A stretch of 8,079 bases of DNA from Fusobacteriota bacterium (GTDB lineage Bacteria; Fusobacteriota; Fusobacteriia; Fusobacteriales; Fusobacteriaceae): the NCBI GenBank assembly GCA_023389595.1, contig JAEWEF010000037.1:1-8079 (forward strand), written 5' to 3'. Position 1 is the first letter of the stretch, and each line of letters opens with the position of its first letter. The notes below the pieces were generated by a model. That model saw only the letters and a list, made by a program, of their open reading frames with translations, ran no database searches and was not told the origin of the DNA. Made by a program: the position numbers and the translations under genes. This document shows, one piece after another, positions 7,584 through 8,079 of the stretch.

Positions 7584-7589
7584 CCTCCT
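7584..7589 (-). promoter_or_regulatory. Consensus ribosome binding site of acpP with long spacing
   Basis: AGGAGG on the minus strand is a full consensus site, but 11 bases separate it from the ATG at 7570-7572, longer than the usual 5-9. No other in-frame start lies closer, so the spacing is real. Confidence 0.85.
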
Positions 7590-7611
7590 AAAAATTACTT
7601 TTAATTTTCTT

Positions 7612-7640
7612 ATTATACATTATTTAAATATAATTTTCAA
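7612..7640 (-). promoter_or_regulatory. Sigma-70-type promoter for the acpP operon
   Basis: On the minus strand TTGAAA (7640 down to 7635) is followed by a 17-base spacer and a perfect TATAAT (7617 down to 7612). Transcription would start near 7605, giving a leader of about 33 bases containing AGGAGG. This is the best promoter-like match I found by eye, and it lies directly before the first gene. As no other promoter or terminator stands out downstream, it probably serves all genes down to the window edge. In such AT-rich DNA, TATAAT alone means little; the matching -35 box, exact spacing and position are what support the call. Confidence 0.75.
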
Positions 7641-7796
7641 TTGATTCCCCTTTAATTTAACGTATTAAAATTAAAATTTTTTGTTTTTTAACTGACGATA
7701 AATTTTCAAAAATTTTTTAACTCTTTGCACGATAAAATTTTATTTATTTTAAATTTTTTACAATCATTTTAATTTTTTATTTTATTTTAATAGTAG

Positions 7797-7819
7797 ATAA
7801 CTCATTAAAAAAAAGTTAT
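7797..7819. repeat. Inverted repeat with A-rich loop
   Basis: ATAACT at 7797-7802 and its complement AGTTAT at 7814-7819 enclose an 11-base loop. The stem is six base pairs. Neither strand has a U-run after the stem, so it is not a standard terminator. It could be chance in AT-rich DNA. Confidence 0.35.
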
Positions 7820-7826
7820 GATTTTC

Positions 7827-7854
7827 AAGGTATTTTAACCTTATCAAAATAAGG
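7827..7854. repeat. Two overlapping, mutually exclusive hairpins
   Basis: AAGGT (7827-7831) can pair with ACCTT (7838-7842), while CCTTAT (7839-7844) can pair with ATAAGG (7849-7854) across a CAAA loop. Both use the same CCTT, so only one can form at a time. The second is a compact six-pair stem. On the plus strand a run of five T begins at 7860, which gives a weak terminator-like look, but the gap between stem and T-run is too long for a confident call. Confidence 0.45.
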
Positions 7855-7855
7855 C

Positions 7856-7885
7856 GATATTTTTGAGAATTTTTTCAAAAATATC
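7856..7885. repeat. Perfect 11-bp inverted repeat
   Basis: GATATTTTTGA (7856-7866) and its exact complement TCAAAAATATC (7875-7885) flank an 8-base loop. It is the longest perfect stem I found between the genes. No T-run follows on either strand, so it is more likely a protein-binding palindrome or an RNA hairpin than a terminator. It directly follows the overlapping hairpins. Confidence 0.6.
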
Positions 7886-8079
7886 TTATGAAAAATCTAA
7901 TAAATACTGTAAAAATGGTAATTAGTAAAATAAAACAAAGTGTTTTAAAGTAAACAAATATCCATTTTATCAAAAGTTAAAGGCTATTAAAATAACGCTT
8001 GTTTTTGACCTAAGATGTATTTTATATCACTTTTTATTTTTGGTGAGCTCCTAAGGGCATATAACGAGAGCTAAAATGA

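Larger units (their letters stand above)
7641..8079. other. AT-rich region upstream of the acpP promoter, no convincing gene
   Basis: About 440 bases with stops in all frames at short intervals and no recognisable protein, tRNA or rRNA. It holds several inverted repeats (listed separately) and an imperfect dyad at 7651-7675 (TTTAATTTAA, then CGTA, then TTAAAATTAAA) just upstream of the acpP -35 box, which could be an operator or chance. ACGATAAA-type direct repeats begin at 7695 and 7729. The last 39 bases are richer in G and C. There may be a divergent plus-strand gene beginning beyond or at the right edge, but it cannot be shown from this window. Confidence 0.7.

Noticed and set aside
7827..7885. 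Rho-independent terminator
   Set aside because: The stems are AT-rich and none is directly followed by a run of U on either strand; the only T-run after CCTTAT/ATAAGG is separated by five bases and is short.
8040..8079. tRNA or tmRNA end on the minus strand, suggested by GGAGCTCACCA
   Set aside because: No T-loop (TTCGA-type) sequence and no matching acceptor or T stem are found next to the ACCA, so it cannot fold as a tRNA-like end.
7641..8079. Replication origin, CRISPR array or insertion sequence end
   Set aside because: No DnaA boxes of the TTATCCACA type, no regularly spaced repeats, no transposase remnant and no target-site duplication could be seen.
7641..8079. Known riboswitch in the acpP leader or the upstream region
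   Set aside because: The leader from the promoter to acpP is only about 33 bases, too short for an aptamer, and I could not recognise the conserved core of any riboswitch class in the rest of the region. A covariance-model search would be decisive.

Overview
The window carries one long minus-strand gene cluster, read from about position 7605 down to position 1, preceded on its right by about 500 bases of AT-rich DNA with no convincing gene. The DNA is very AT-rich, with long A and T runs even inside genes. TGA is used as a stop (coaD, rnc) and TGG encodes tryptophan, so this is the standard bacterial code and not a mollicute code. Strong AGGAGG-type ribosome sites, a DisA diadenylate cyclase, stand-alone type II fatty acid synthesis proteins and tight gene packing suggest a low-GC anaerobe. 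My best guess is Fusobacteriota, with a low-GC Clostridia/Tissierellia-type Firmicute as the alternative. This is inference from composition and gene content; no marker here settles the phylum.

In order of transcription (right to left) the genes are: acpP (acyl carrier protein), fabF (beta-ketoacyl-ACP synthase II), rnc (RNase III), a short Elp3-like radical SAM protein, an RNase E/G family protein, coaD (phosphopantetheine adenylyltransferase), radA (recombination and branch-migration ATPase), disA (c-di-AMP synthase), and the first 15 codons of a shikimate kinase-like gene cut by the window edge. Gaps between genes are at most 23 bases and three junctions overlap (by 4, 11 and 23 bases). 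I see no terminator between genes. A near-consensus promoter (TTGAAA, 17 bases, TATAAT) lies just upstream of acpP and probably drives the whole cluster.

Several genes are linked in function. CoaD makes the precursor of the CoA that supplies the 4'-phosphopantetheine arm of AcpP, and AcpP carries the substrates of FabF. RNase III and the RNase E/G protein are two endoribonucleases on either side of the radical SAM gene. RadA and DisA are a known functional pair in DNA repair and c-di-AMP signalling.

The region from 7573 to 8079 holds the acpP promoter and leader, several inverted repeats (one an 11-bp perfect stem) and, at the right edge, a short stretch richer in G and C. I found no clear new biological system here. 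The points most worth a second look are the divergent RNase E/G protein without its zinc-link cysteines, the orphan radical SAM enzyme coupled to the two RNases, and the palindrome-rich region upstream of acpP.
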